Source: Caldifarciminota bacterium 4484_18
GTDB lineage: Bacteria; Hydrothermota; UBA3073; NMUJ01
Assembly (NCBI GenBank): GCA_002256535.1
Contig: NMUJ01000014.1
Span: 1 to 21,104, forward strand
Reading direction: 5' to 3'
DNA: 21,104 nucleotides
Shown here: positions 5,926 through 14,122 of the stretch, piece by piece
How positions within the stretch are numbered: position 1 is the stretch's first letter
Layout: the number at the start of each line of letters is the position of its first letter
The notes under the pieces: generated by a model
Database searches by the model: none
The model's input: only the letters and a program-made list of their open reading frames with translations
Told to the model about the DNA's origin: nothing
Translations under genes and position numbers: made by a program

Positions 5926-7548
5926 GTGAAAGCTGATATCTCTTATAAAAGGGTATGTGATATGCTCAAGAATCGGATAAGTGACAAGGGTTCATACCCT
6001 GTGGTGGGTGCACTCGTAGACAATCAGCTCACAGGGTTGGATGAGCTGATACGTGCAGATGCAAAGGTTGAACACGTCACAATTACATCACCAGAGGGTA
6101 AACGCATATTTGAACGCAGTCTGGCGTTTCTCCTACATATAGTGGTGAATAAACTCATACCAAAAGGTGTATTGAAAGTCAAATACGCATACGGTGAAGC
6201 TGTATACTGTGAAATCGACGGTATCAAGGTAGACAATCAGCTACTGAATCGGATTAAACACGAACTCGACATCGTCATCGAACAGGATAAACCCATTGAA
6301 CGTATCAACCTGACAAAAGAAGAGGCGATCGCATTACTTAAGGTTAGCCATCGCTATGATCAGATCGAGCTTATCAGGTATTTGCCGTTCCAAATGATAC
6401 CATTGTACAAGTGTATGGATTGTTACTCTTACTTTTATGAACCACTTGTACCGAGTACTGGCTATCTCAAGGTGTACGAGCTTAAAAAATACGGACCTGG
6501 TTTTTTAATAATACCACCGGATGCATCTAATCCTTATAGATTAGCAGTTGTTGGTGAGCAACCGAAGCTATTCACAGCGTTTGCTAACGCCAAAGAAGAA
6601 GCTGAGATATTAAAGGTCGAAACTGTAGGTGAGCTAAACGAGGTGATCGCCTCAGGTAAGATATCGGATTTCATAAAAGTACAGGAAGCGTTACATGAAC
6701 GTAGGTTGATAGAGATTGCAGATATGATCACAAAGGATAGGGATAGGGTCAAACTCGTGCTTGTGGCAGGGCCATCTTCTTCAGGTAAGACCACATTTTC
6801 GAAACTACTTTATATACACCTAATGGCTAATGGGTTAAAACCTGTGACCGTATCGTTGGACAACTATTTCGTCGATCGTGATAAGACGCCACTCGACGAA
6901 GAAGGTAACCCAGATTACGACTGTATCGAAGCAGTCGATGTAAAGCTATTCAATACACAGCTTCAAAGGTTGTTAAATAATGAGACGGTGGAACTACCGA
7001 AGTTCGACTTCCGTATCGGTAAACGTCGCCCCTCAGGTAGAAACGTGAAACTCGACAAAGATACATTACTTATTGTTGAAGGTATGCATGCACTCAACCC
7101 GATAATTGCCGCTGATGTATCAGAACATACGAAGTTGAAGATCTACGTAAGTGCACTTACGCAGATAAACATGGATAACACTACACGGTTATCAACACGT
7201 GATACACGGTTATTGCGCAGGCTGGTACGTGATAACCTATTCCGTGGACATACTGCGCTACAGACACTTAGGTTATGGCCATCAGTGGTACGAGGCGAAG
7301 AACGCTATGTGTTCCCGTTCCAAGAGAGGGCTGATGTAATGTTCAACTCAGCTTCACTATGTGAGCTGGCAGTATTGAAAGGTTACGCTGAACCCATCCT
7401 ACGTGGTATCGATAGCAGTCAACCCGAGTATAAAGACGCGATCCGGTTATTAGCATTTTTGTCACATTTCATGGGTATAATGTCGGATGAGATACCACCG
7501 ACTTCTATTATACGTGAGTTTATAGGGGGTAGTAGCTTCCGATACTGA
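5926..7548 (+). CDS. Nucleoside (uridine) kinase with N-terminal ThrRS-like domains
   Basis: A 540-residue protein of the long uridine-kinase-like family common in thermophiles. Residues ~1-250 resemble the TGS and second additional domains of threonyl-tRNA synthetase (YPVVGALVDNQL near 24-35; STGYLKVYELKKYGPGFLIIPPD around 177-199). From ~275 comes a P-loop kinase: Walker A GPSSSGKTTF (282-291), SLDNYFVDRDKTP (310-322), the PKFDFRIGKR region (358-367), VEGMHALNP (384-392) and the conserved end REFIGGSSFRY. It probably phosphorylates uridine/cytidine or a related nucleoside in the cytosol; the substrate cannot be read from sequence. The start is uncertain: GTG 5926 (no ribosome site) or ATG 5962, which has a weak AAGGG upstream. 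The C-terminus looks intact; the next gene is broken within 60 bases. Confidence 0.85.
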   Translation: MKADISYKRVCDMLKNRISDKGSYPVVGALVDNQLTGLDELIRADAKVEHVTITSPEGKRIFERSLAFLLHIVVNKLIPKGVLKVKYAYGEAVYCEIDGIKVDNQLLNRIKHELDIVIEQDKPIERINLTKEEAIALLKVSHRYDQIELIRYLPFQMIPLYKCMDCYSYFYEPLVPSTGYLKVYELKKYGPGFLIIPPDASNPYRLAVVGEQPKLFTAFANAKEEAEILKVETVGELNEVIASGKISDFIKVQEALHERRLIEIADMITKDRDRVKLVLVAGPSSSGKTTFSKLLYIHLMANGLKPVTVSLDNYFVDRDKTPLDEEGNPDYDCIEAVDVKLFNTQLQRLLNNETVELPKFDFRIGKRRPSGRNVKLDKDTLLIVEGMHALNPIIAADVSEHTKLKIYVSALTQINMDNTTRLSTRDTRLLRRLVRDNLFRGHTALQTLRLWPSVVRGEERYVFPFQERADVMFNSASLCELAVLKGYAEPILRGIDSSQPEYKDAIRLLAFLSHFMGIMSDEIPPTSIIREFIGGSSFRY

Positions 7549-7571
7549 TGTTGTGATGCATTTATCAATAG

Positions 7572-8852
7572 AAGAACATCGACGGCTTCTTTGTCGCCAA
7601 CCGCCGCATGCCGTGGGGTGCGGTCTGTTTATCAATACTGGCAACAGAGGCAAGTGCGCTAACATTTATTGGTGTACCAGCGGATGCATATAGAGCTAAC
7701 TACACATATCTGCAGTTTGCGTTTGGTTCATTTGTGGGAAGGTTTCTCATCGCATATCTGTTGATGCCAGCCTTCTACCGTGGTAAGGTGATAACGGTGT
7801 ATCAATATCTTTACCAGAGGTTCGGTACAGCCACCCGTAACACGGCAACCCTATTGTTTTTTGTAACGAGGTTATTGGCCAGTGGGGTACGATTGTTAGC
7901 AGCGGTAGGTGGTATCAAGGCAGTGATCTGGACAGACGTTATGCAAGCGATAGTTTTTTTGGGAGGCGCATGGTTGGTGATATATTACCTTTTATCTCAC
8001 ATACCCGGTAGCTGGCAAACCGTCACCACTATAGCGGGTAAGCTGGGTAAGTTAAGGGTGTTCGATCTACGGCCAGCACTCAGCAACCCACGTTGGTTAG
8101 TTGTAGGTGTAGTTAACGGATGTTTTCAGACGTTTGCCGCACTTGGTACGGATCAGGATCTTACTCAGCGGATGCTTACATGTCGACGTGTACGCGATAG
8201 CCAGCATGCAATTATTATGACCGGTATCATCGATTTCCCCGTGGTTATAACGTTTTTGACGATTGGTACATTACTGTATGTGTTCTATCAGAGGTTCCCG
8301 GATCCGGGGTTACCAACCAACACAGACCATATCTTTCCATATTTTATAGTAACACAGTTGCCGGTCGGTATGCGTGGATTATTGATAGCGGGCGTATTTG
8401 CAGCCGCCATGTCGAGTATTGATTCGGCACTTGGTGCACTCGCCTCCAGTGCTATAGTTGATATATACCAACCCTACATCAAGAAACGTGCATCTGAACG
8501 CCATTATCTGATGGTCTCGCGCATTACAGTGCTCCTATTTTGCTTGATACTCATCGGTATCGCCATAGTGTGTCGCAATGTGGAACAAATACTATGGTTG
8601 GGGTTTAAGATAGGTGCGTTCACATATGGTGCATTATTGGGTGTGTTCCTACTGGGTGTACTCGTGAAACGCGGTTCAGACCTCGGTAATGTGGTTGCGA
8701 TGCTATCGAGCATAGTCGTGATATTGATTCTGTTTGTATCACAACAGCGTATAGGGGTGGCATGGCCATGGTTAGTAGTTATAGGTGCAGTTTGGACGTT
8801 TGCTGTGGGATTACTATTTAAATCCAAACATAGAGTGACCCACAATGCTTAA
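7572..8852 (+). CDS. Sodium:solute symporter (SSS/SLC5 family), N-terminally truncated and internally deleted
   Basis: Homology starts at 7572 (NIDGFFVANRRMPWGAV), directly after an in-frame TAG at 7569; the first usable ATG is 7608. SSS proteins normally have ~40-45 further residues with the first membrane helix. The family pattern then runs well: SILATEASALTFIGVPA, RFLIAYLLMPAFYRGK, VTRLLASGVRLLAA. At ~7902 this jumps to VGGIKAVIWTDV, omitting the ~35-40 residues (one helix) usually found between those motifs. Downstream it is complete: GTDQDLTQRMLTCR, FAAAMSSIDSALGALASS with the Ser-rich sodium-site helix, and further helices. Usual family length is about 480-500 residues. Related transporters take up sugars, sialic acid, iodide or organic acids. 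Its partner downstream is a NamZ-type muramidase, so an amino-sugar substrate is possible. Probably non-functional as assembled. Confidence 0.8.
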   Translation, partial: KNIDGFFVANRRMPWGAVCLSILATEASALTFIGVPADAYRANYTYLQFAFGSFVGRFLIAYLLMPAFYRGKVITVYQYLYQRFGTATRNTATLLFFVTRLLASGVRLLAAVGGIKAVIWTDVMQAIVFLGGAWLVIYYLLSHIPGSWQTVTTIAGKLGKLRVFDLRPALSNPRWLVVGVVNGCFQTFAALGTDQDLTQRMLTCRRVRDSQHAIIMTGIIDFPVVITFLTIGTLLYVFYQRFPDPGLPTNTDHIFPYFIVTQLPVGMRGLLIAGVFAAAMSSIDSALGALASSAIVDIYQPYIKKRASERHYLMVSRITVLLFCLILIGIAIVCRNVEQILWLGFKIGAFTYGALLGVFLLGVLVKRGSDLGNVVAMLSSIVVILILFVSQQRIGVAWPWLVVIGAVWTFAVGLLFKSKHRVTHNA

Positions 8853-8901
8853 CGTGCCGATACTTGTGATATGGTGCACTTTAAGCATAATCGGAGGCAA
8901 C

Positions 8902-10077
8902 ATGCGCAAGATGCCCAAAGTTAAACTGGGTATCGATGTGTTACTCGAGGAGAAGCTCAACTTGATTCGTGGCAAACGTATTGGCTTGATAGCAAACCAG
9001 ACGAGTGTCAACAGTAAGCTTCAGTCAACTATCGACCTGCTTTACCAACACCCTGATGTGGAGCTGATTGCACTGTTTGCACCCGAACACGGTATAAGGG
9101 GTGAACTACCCGCAGGTGCAAAGGTTAGAGATTACATAGACGAAGTCACCGGGTTACCCGTCTACAGCCTATACGGTGATAGGATGAAACCCACAAGAGA
9201 GATGTTGGAGAACATCGATATCCTAATATTCGATATACAGGATGTGGGCTCACGTGCGTATACATATGTGTACACGATGGAACTCGCAATGGAGGCAGCA
9301 CACGATGTTGGTATAGAGTTTATGGTACTCGATAGACCTAACCCACTTGGTGGTGTAAATGTTGAAGGTACGTTACCGGAGATAAGAGATGATAGGTTCC
9401 CTGCATATAATGTGTTACCCATTGTTCATGGTATGACTATTGGTGAGCTTGCACTCTACTTTAACGATGTGCTCAACATAGGAGTGAAACTCATCGTGAT
9501 ACCGATGAAGGGATGGTCCCGCGATATGTTATGGGAGGATACGGGATTGGAATGGGTATCAACCTCACCCCATATCCCTACACCGGATGCAGCACTCTGT
9601 TATGCAGGTATGGGGTTGTTGGGTGAGATCAAGAACCTGAGCGAGGGTGTGGGTTACACTAAGCCGTTCGAAATAGTGGGTGCACCTTGGATAGATGCAA
9701 CCTCGTTAGCGGATGAACTCAACTCACGTAACCTACCCGGTGTATATTTTAGACCAATATACTACAAACCTTTTTATTTCCGCTATGTAGGTGAAGTGTG
9801 TGAGGGTGTGGAGTTACACCTTACAGATAAACATGCATTCAAACCCGTAGCCACCGCTATACACATACTTGAGGCAATCAACGAACTTTACCCAGGTAGA
9901 TTGGACTTTGAGCATTCGCCGGGGTTCAACTGGGCAGTAGGTGGTACATGCTTAGTGGATGCGATAATGGCAGGTAAATCTGCCTCTGAGATATTGAAAG
10001 AATCGTATGCATTACCTGAAGCACGAGATAGGTTAGCAACCTTCATGCGATTAAGGGAGCGCTATTTACTTTATTAG
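8902..10077 (+). CDS. DUF1343 protein, NamZ/GH171-type exo-beta-N-acetylmuramidase
   Basis: A 391-residue DUF1343 protein; this family includes Bacillus NamZ, which releases terminal N-acetylmuramic acid from peptidoglycan fragments. Seen: GKRIGLIANQTSV, FAPEHGIRGELPAGAKV, LPVYSLYGDRMKPT, DIQDVGSRAYTYVYTM, LDRPNPLGG, VHGMTIGELA, TSPHIPTPDAAL, NLSEGVGYTKPFE, and the usual end RERYLLY. The start at 8902 is preferred because GGAGG lies four bases upstream, the same geometry as at other genes here. An earlier ATG at 8845 overlaps the symporter stop and would add a hydrophobic leader (VPILVIWCTLSIIGG), so secretion cannot be excluded. Pairing with an SSS symporter suggests salvage of murein sugars; this is inference. 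The gene appears complete. Confidence 0.85.
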   Translation: MRKMPKVKLGIDVLLEEKLNLIRGKRIGLIANQTSVNSKLQSTIDLLYQHPDVELIALFAPEHGIRGELPAGAKVRDYIDEVTGLPVYSLYGDRMKPTREMLENIDILIFDIQDVGSRAYTYVYTMELAMEAAHDVGIEFMVLDRPNPLGGVNVEGTLPEIRDDRFPAYNVLPIVHGMTIGELALYFNDVLNIGVKLIVIPMKGWSRDMLWEDTGLEWVSTSPHIPTPDAALCYAGMGLLGEIKNLSEGVGYTKPFEIVGAPWIDATSLADELNSRNLPGVYFRPIYYKPFYFRYVGEVCEGVELHLTDKHAFKPVATAIHILEAINELYPGRLDFEHSPGFNWAVGGTCLVDAIMAGKSASEILKESYALPEARDRLATFMRLRERYLLY

Positions 10078-10092
10078 TTATCTAAAAGTCAT

Positions 10093-10102
10093 CATTCGAA
10101 TG
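10093..10102. promoter_or_regulatory. Palindrome upstream of the acpP promoter
   Basis: CATTCGAATG is a perfect 10-base inverted repeat ending 16 bases before the acpP -35 box; a further GAATG follows at 10104-10108. The place fits an activator or repressor site for the acpP-fabF operon. It does not match the fatty-acid regulator sites I know, such as FapR or FabT. It could be chance. Confidence 0.25.
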
Positions 10103-10118
10103 TGAATGAGGTTGACGA

Positions 10119-10145
10119 TTGACAATTTATCCGTAAGCATAAAAT
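10119..10145 (+). promoter_or_regulatory. Candidate promoter for acpP-fabF operon
   Basis: TTGACA (10119-10124) and TAAAAT (10140-10145), 15 bases apart. The predicted start near 10152 leaves a leader of about 12 bases that contains AGGAGG (10154-10159) four bases before the ATG at 10164. Confidence 0.55.
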
Positions 10146-10163
10146 TGATGAAAAGGAGGCAGT

Positions 10164-10406
10164 ATGACGCGCGACGAGATCAAGCAGAAGGTAGTGGATA
10201 TTATTATTGAGAAGTTGGGTGTTGATCCAAGTGCAGTTACTGAGGGTGCACATTTCATAAAAGATCTGGGAGCTGACTCACTGGATACGGTTGAGTTGCT
10301 GATGGGTGTGGAAGAGACCTTCAATGTCGAGATACCAGACGAAGAGGCTGGTAAGCTTGAAACCGTGGGCAAGGTTATAGATTATCTTGCTCAAAAGCTT
10401 TCCTGA
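10164..10406 (+). CDS. acpP: Acyl carrier protein
   Basis: An 80-residue acidic, helical protein, the usual size for AcpP. It carries fatty-acyl intermediates on 4'-phosphopantetheine attached to Ser39 in the motif DLGADSLDTVEL (34-45). It has a perfect AGGAGG ribosome site four bases before the ATG and its own promoter. fabF begins 6 bases after the stop, the classic acpP-fabF pair of type II fatty-acid synthesis. Confidence 0.97.
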   Translation: MTRDEIKQKVVDIIIEKLGVDPSAVTEGAHFIKDLGADSLDTVELLMGVEETFNVEIPDEEAGKLETVGKVIDYLAQKLS

Positions 10407-10412
10407 GGTACA

Positions 10413-11648
10413 GTGAGACGTGTAGTTGTCACAGGATTAGGTGTTGTCACTCCTATAGGTAATGATGTACGCACGTATTGGCAGAATTTACTTGCGGGTA
10501 AGAACGGCGTAGGTTACATTACGAGGTTTGATGCATCCAATTTTAGTGTAAAGATAGCAGCTGAGGTACGCGATTTCGACCCTCCATCTATCATATCACC
10601 CAAGCAGTTACGGCGTATGGATCTATTTAATATTTTCGCAGTACAAGCAGCTAAGGAAGCAATCGAGGATGCTCAGTTGAACATGGAACCCGAAAATCCT
10701 TATAGGGTGGGCGTATCAATCTCATCCGGCATAGGGGGGTTAGAGTTATGGGAGAAACAGCACATGCGGTTGTTAGAATCGCCCACCAAGGTCAGTCCAT
10801 TCTTCATACCGATGATGATTGTAAATGTAGCCAGTGGCGATGTAGCAATCAGATGGGGGATGAAGGGCCCCAACTACAGTGTTGTATCAGCATGCGCCTC
10901 GTCTGCACACGCGATCGGTGAAGCATTTGAGCTCATCAAACGTGGTGATGCCGATGTTATGATCGCTGGTGGTGCGGAGGCACCAGTAACTCCATTATCT
11001 ATAGCGGGGTTCGCTAACATGAAGGCACTCTCCACACGTAATGATGAACCAGAAAAGGCATCACGACCATTTGATAAGGATCGCGATGGGTTTGTTGTAG
11101 GCGAAGGTGCAGGCATACTGGTGTTGGAAGAACTCGACCATGCACGTCGTAGGGGTGCAAAAATCTATGCCGAAATCAGAGGCTATGCAGCGACCGCAGA
11201 TGCATACCACGTTACTGCACCGGATCCTACTGCCGAAAGTCAATCATACGCAATAAAGAGGGTGTTAGATAAAGCAGGGGTCAAACCGGACGAGATTGAC
11301 TACATAAATGCACATGGTACATCTACACCACTGAACGATAAAATAGAGACTATAGCGGTCAAAAAGGCGCTCGGTGATCACGCATATAAGGTGGCAATAA
11401 CGTCCACAAAGTCGATGATCGGCCATCTGCTTGGTGCAGCAGGTGCAGTCGAACTCATTGCTACCATATTGAGTGTCAAAGAGGATAAAGTACATCCAAC
11501 GATCAATTTGGAAGAACCCGACCCTGAATGTGACCTCGATTACGTACCAGATGGTGCACGTGATATGGAGATACGATACGCAATATCGAACTCGTTTGGC
11601 TTTGGTGGCCATAATGCAGTTATACTGGTGAGTAAACATGAGGAGTAA
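10413..11648 (+). CDS. fabF: Beta-ketoacyl-ACP synthase II
   Basis: A 411-residue KAS II, the condensing enzyme that elongates acyl-ACP with malonyl-ACP. The catalytic triad is visible: Cys161 in VVSACASSAHAIG, His301 in NAHGTSTPLND, and His338 in STKSMIGHLLGAAGAVE (Lys333 also present). The glycine-rich end SNSFGFGGHNAVIL is intact. The GTG start is supported by MRRVVVTGLGVVTPIG and by GAGG four bases upstream. Length and motif spacing are normal. It is translated right after acpP, and the nitroreductase gene starts 2 bases beyond its stop. Confidence 0.97.
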   Translation: MRRVVVTGLGVVTPIGNDVRTYWQNLLAGKNGVGYITRFDASNFSVKIAAEVRDFDPPSIISPKQLRRMDLFNIFAVQAAKEAIEDAQLNMEPENPYRVGVSISSGIGGLELWEKQHMRLLESPTKVSPFFIPMMIVNVASGDVAIRWGMKGPNYSVVSACASSAHAIGEAFELIKRGDADVMIAGGAEAPVTPLSIAGFANMKALSTRNDEPEKASRPFDKDRDGFVVGEGAGILVLEELDHARRRGAKIYAEIRGYAATADAYHVTAPDPTAESQSYAIKRVLDKAGVKPDEIDYINAHGTSTPLNDKIETIAVKKALGDHAYKVAITSTKSMIGHLLGAAGAVELIATILSVKEDKVHPTINLEEPDPECDLDYVPDGARDMEIRYAISNSFGFGGHNAVILVSKHEE

Positions 11649-11650
11649 CA

Positions 11651-12235
11651 ATGTTAGCTGCTGAAGTAGCATTACCGCCACCGCGATTGGAAAGCGAGTT
11701 TGCACTCGAACGTGCAATATATGAGCGGCGCTCAATACGTGAATTTACATCAGATACGTTGGCACTCGAACAAATAGGGCAACTGTTATGGGCAGCCCAG
11801 GGTATAACAGATACTGTGCGAGGGTTCCGTGCAGCACCATCTGCAGGTGCCACGTATCCGCTTGCATTATACATCGTAATGCCAGATGGCATCTTCCGAT
11901 ACATACCAGAGGAACACAAATTAGTACGTGTAAGGGAAGGTGACCATCGGTTAGCGCTTGCACGTGCAGCACTGAACCAACCCTGGGTTAGCAGTGCTGT
12001 CATGTCTATAGTTATAACTGCAAGGTTCGAACGTACCACGCGTAGGTACGGTGAACGTGGTATCCGTTACGTTTATATGGAAGCAGGGCATGCTGCACAG
12101 AATATACACCTACAGGCGGTAGCGTTGGGGTTGGGTTCCGTCCCGATAGGGGCGTTTTATGATGATGAGGTACAAAAGGTGATCACCTGCAAAGAAGCCC
12201 CCATATACATAGTGTGCGTCGGCCATCCGAGGTAA
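11651..12235 (+). CDS. SagB-type nitroreductase-family FMN oxidoreductase
   Basis: A 194-residue protein of the nitroreductase fold, SagB-type subgroup: ERRSIREF (25-32), IGQLLWAAQGITD, FRAAPSAGATYPLALYIV, ARFERTTRRYGERGIRYVYMEAGHAAQNIHLQAVALGLGSVPIGAF near the C-terminus. SagB proteins of toxin clusters oxidise thiazoline/oxazoline rings with bound FMN. No cyclodehydratase partner or precursor peptide lies here, so this is probably one of the stand-alone SagB-like enzymes of unknown substrate. GAGGAG formed by the last fabF codons precedes the ATG. Relatives often carry a signal peptide; here MLAAEVALPPPRL looks like just the end of one, so the natural N-terminus may be longer or absent. Co-transcribed with acpP-fabF and purC. 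Confidence 0.8.
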   Translation: MLAAEVALPPPRLESEFALERAIYERRSIREFTSDTLALEQIGQLLWAAQGITDTVRGFRAAPSAGATYPLALYIVMPDGIFRYIPEEHKLVRVREGDHRLALARAALNQPWVSSAVMSIVITARFERTTRRYGERGIRYVYMEAGHAAQNIHLQAVALGLGSVPIGAFYDDEVQKVITCKEAPIYIVCVGHPR

Positions 12236-12237
12236 CC

Positions 12238-13116
12238 GTGCCCCCTATAGTTGAGACTAATTTACCATATCCGTTATATAAGCGCGGTAAGGTGCGCGAT
12301 GTTTATAGGTTTGGTGAAGATAAGTTGATCATTGTAGCCACTGACCGTATTTCGGCATTTGATTGGGTATTACCTACCCCCATACCTCATAAGGGTGAAA
12401 TTTTGACCCAATTGACGATATTCTGGTTCAACTTCTTAGAAGATGTGATGCCCAGCCATCACGTGAAGGTAGAGTTGCGATCCCTTCCACCAGAATATCG
12501 GTTACGCACAATGCTTGTTAAGAAAGCCGTAGCCATACCTGTGGAGTTCATAGCACGTGGTTACCTCACAGGTGCTGCATGGAATGAATATGTGCAAACC
12601 GGTACAGTATGGGGGATGAAGTTACCGTCAGGCTTACGTGAAGCAGATAAACTCGAACGTCCAATCTTTACACCCACACTTAAGGCGACTGTAGGGCATG
12701 ATGAGCCAATCTCTTTTGCAACACTGGCAGAGATGATAGGTTGGGAAAGTGCGGAGTATCTGCGTGATAAAAGTATTGAAATCTATGAGAAAGCACATCG
12801 ATACGCATACGAGCGCGGTATCATAATAGCAGATATGAAGTTAGAATTTGGCTGGATAGATGGTGAACTCGCAATTATAGATGAAGTGTTGACACCAGAT
12901 TCGTCACGTTTCTGGGCGCGCGATACGTACGAACCTGGCAAACCACAGGTGAGTTTTGACAAACAATTTGTACGTGATTATCTCACAACAGTATGGGATA
13001 AAAACTCTACACCACCTGAATTACCCGAAGAGATAGTTAAGCAGACCTATCAAAAATATGTTGAAGCTTATAATAGGCTTACAGGTAGGGATTTTAATAA
13101 GATCGTGTCGCAATAA
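12238..13116 (+). CDS. purC: Phosphoribosylaminoimidazole-succinocarboxamide synthase (SAICAR synthetase)
   Basis: About 292 residues, the longer (yeast ADE1-like) SAICAR synthase form. It couples CAIR to aspartate with ATP in purine synthesis. Seen: YKRGKVRDVY, VATDRISAFDWVLP, TQLTIFWFNFL, EFIARGYLTGAAWNEY, KLPSGLREADKL, IFTPTLKA, GIIIADMKLEFG, IDEVLTPDSSRFW, SFDKQFVRDYL. The loop between LPPEY and RTMLVKK is about eight residues shorter than I expect. The GTG at 12238 is taken as the start because GAGG lies five bases upstream and the nitroreductase stop is at 12233-12235. The 3' end overlaps the convergent prenyl synthase gene by 23 bases. No other pur genes are in the window. Confidence 0.93.
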   Translation: MPPIVETNLPYPLYKRGKVRDVYRFGEDKLIIVATDRISAFDWVLPTPIPHKGEILTQLTIFWFNFLEDVMPSHHVKVELRSLPPEYRLRTMLVKKAVAIPVEFIARGYLTGAAWNEYVQTGTVWGMKLPSGLREADKLERPIFTPTLKATVGHDEPISFATLAEMIGWESAEYLRDKSIEIYEKAHRYAYERGIIIADMKLEFGWIDGELAIIDEVLTPDSSRFWARDTYEPGKPQVSFDKQFVRDYLTTVWDKNSTPPELPEEIVKQTYQKYVEAYNRLTGRDFNKIVSQ

Positions 13117-14122
13117 ATTCTGTCAGCTCACGGAAGACAGCTTTTGATCCCTCTATAATTGGCATATTGTCGATAACCGATAACGCATGTGACGTAAGCT
13201 TAGTAAGCCATCCCTCCGTGTATTTGCGTGCACCTACATCTTCGAGTAATTGCTTCACCCTATCCACATCAGCAGCCGTAAGGTTGGGGTTACCCCAATG
13301 GTGTTGAAACCACTCCCTATCTTCAGTAGATAAATGGTTAATTGCGTAAATATAAAGTAGTGTGCGTTTACCTTCTTTGATATCAGAATCGGCAGATTTA
13401 CCTGTCTCGTTGGGGTTACCCCATATGCCCAGCAGGTCATCCCTCACCTGATATGCACGTCCAAGGTAAATTGCATATTCTTTATAGCAAGATTTGATGT
13501 GCTCATCTGCACCTGCAAGTATTGCACCTATCATTATTGGAGCAAATGTTGTATAACTTACGGTTTTGAGATCCACCATGTGAAAGTAGTGGGATTCATC
13601 CAGCTTCTCTTTTTGCATCAGAGTAATATCGTATATCTGGCCGAAATAGCACTGTGATAGTGCAGATAGCCAACATTCCAACGCATGCAGTTTGGTATAC
13701 TCCGAGAAACCTGTATCCAGCAATGGCCTTATACTCTGTATTAAAAGTAGATCACCACCAACGATTGCTGAACTTACACCAACGTGTGCATCACCCAGTA
13801 GGGATTCCATCACTTTGTGTAAGGTGGGGCCACCACGTCGTACGGTGTCACGATCGATGATATCGTCATGAATGAGGAGCGACCCCTCAATGAATTCAAC
13901 CATCAATGATGCAGTCACTATATCATCGTGCTCGTGGCCGGTGACACCTCGATAGGCTTCTATCAACAGAAACGGTCGTAACCGCTTACCACCACGTAGT
14001 ACGAAATCTTTAAGCGACTGTTTAAGTGTGGGATCTTCACCTATCCAGTGTTTATTAAGGTATTCACGTAGCTTATTTTCTATGAGATGGCGACGCTTGA
14101 TGAGCAGCGATTGAAATGTCAT
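13094..14122 (-). CDS. Polyprenyl (geranylgeranyl/farnesyl-type) diphosphate synthase
   Basis: A 342-residue trans-prenyltransferase that extends allylic diphosphates with isopentenyl diphosphate. Seen: LRGGKRLRP (43-51), first Asp-rich motif DDIID (87-91) followed by RGGPTLH, DLKTVSYTTFAP (185-196), and second Asp-rich motif RDDLLGIWGN with DDLLG (229-233), then SDIKEGKRTLL. DDxxG rather than DDxxD in the second motif is common in this subgroup. Product length cannot be told safely from sequence. The ATG at 14122-14120 overlaps the stop of the PorV-like gene (TGATG), so the two are translationally coupled; a TTG one codon upstream is an alternative. Likely supplies quinone tails or lipid-carrier chains. 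Confidence 0.92.
   Translation of the reverse strand: MTFQSLLIKRRHLIENKLREYLNKHWIGEDPTLKQSLKDFVLRGGKRLRPFLLIEAYRGVTGHEHDDIVTASLMVEFIEGSLLIHDDIIDRDTVRRGGPTLHKVMESLLGDAHVGVSSAIVGGDLLLIQSIRPLLDTGFSEYTKLHALECWLSALSQCYFGQIYDITLMQKEKLDESHYFHMVDLKTVSYTTFAPIMIGAILAGADEHIKSCYKEYAIYLGRAYQVRDDLLGIWGNPNETGKSADSDIKEGKRTLLYIYAINHLSTEDREWFQHHWGNPNLTAADVDRVKQLLEDVGARKYTEGWLTKLTSHALSVIDNMPIIEGSKAVFRELTEFIATRSY

Noticed and set aside
13120..13144. Hairpin CTGTC/GACAG followed by CTTTT after purC as a terminator.
   Set aside because: The stem is only five pairs with an 11-base loop and weak U run, and it lies inside the coding end of the convergent prenyl synthase gene.
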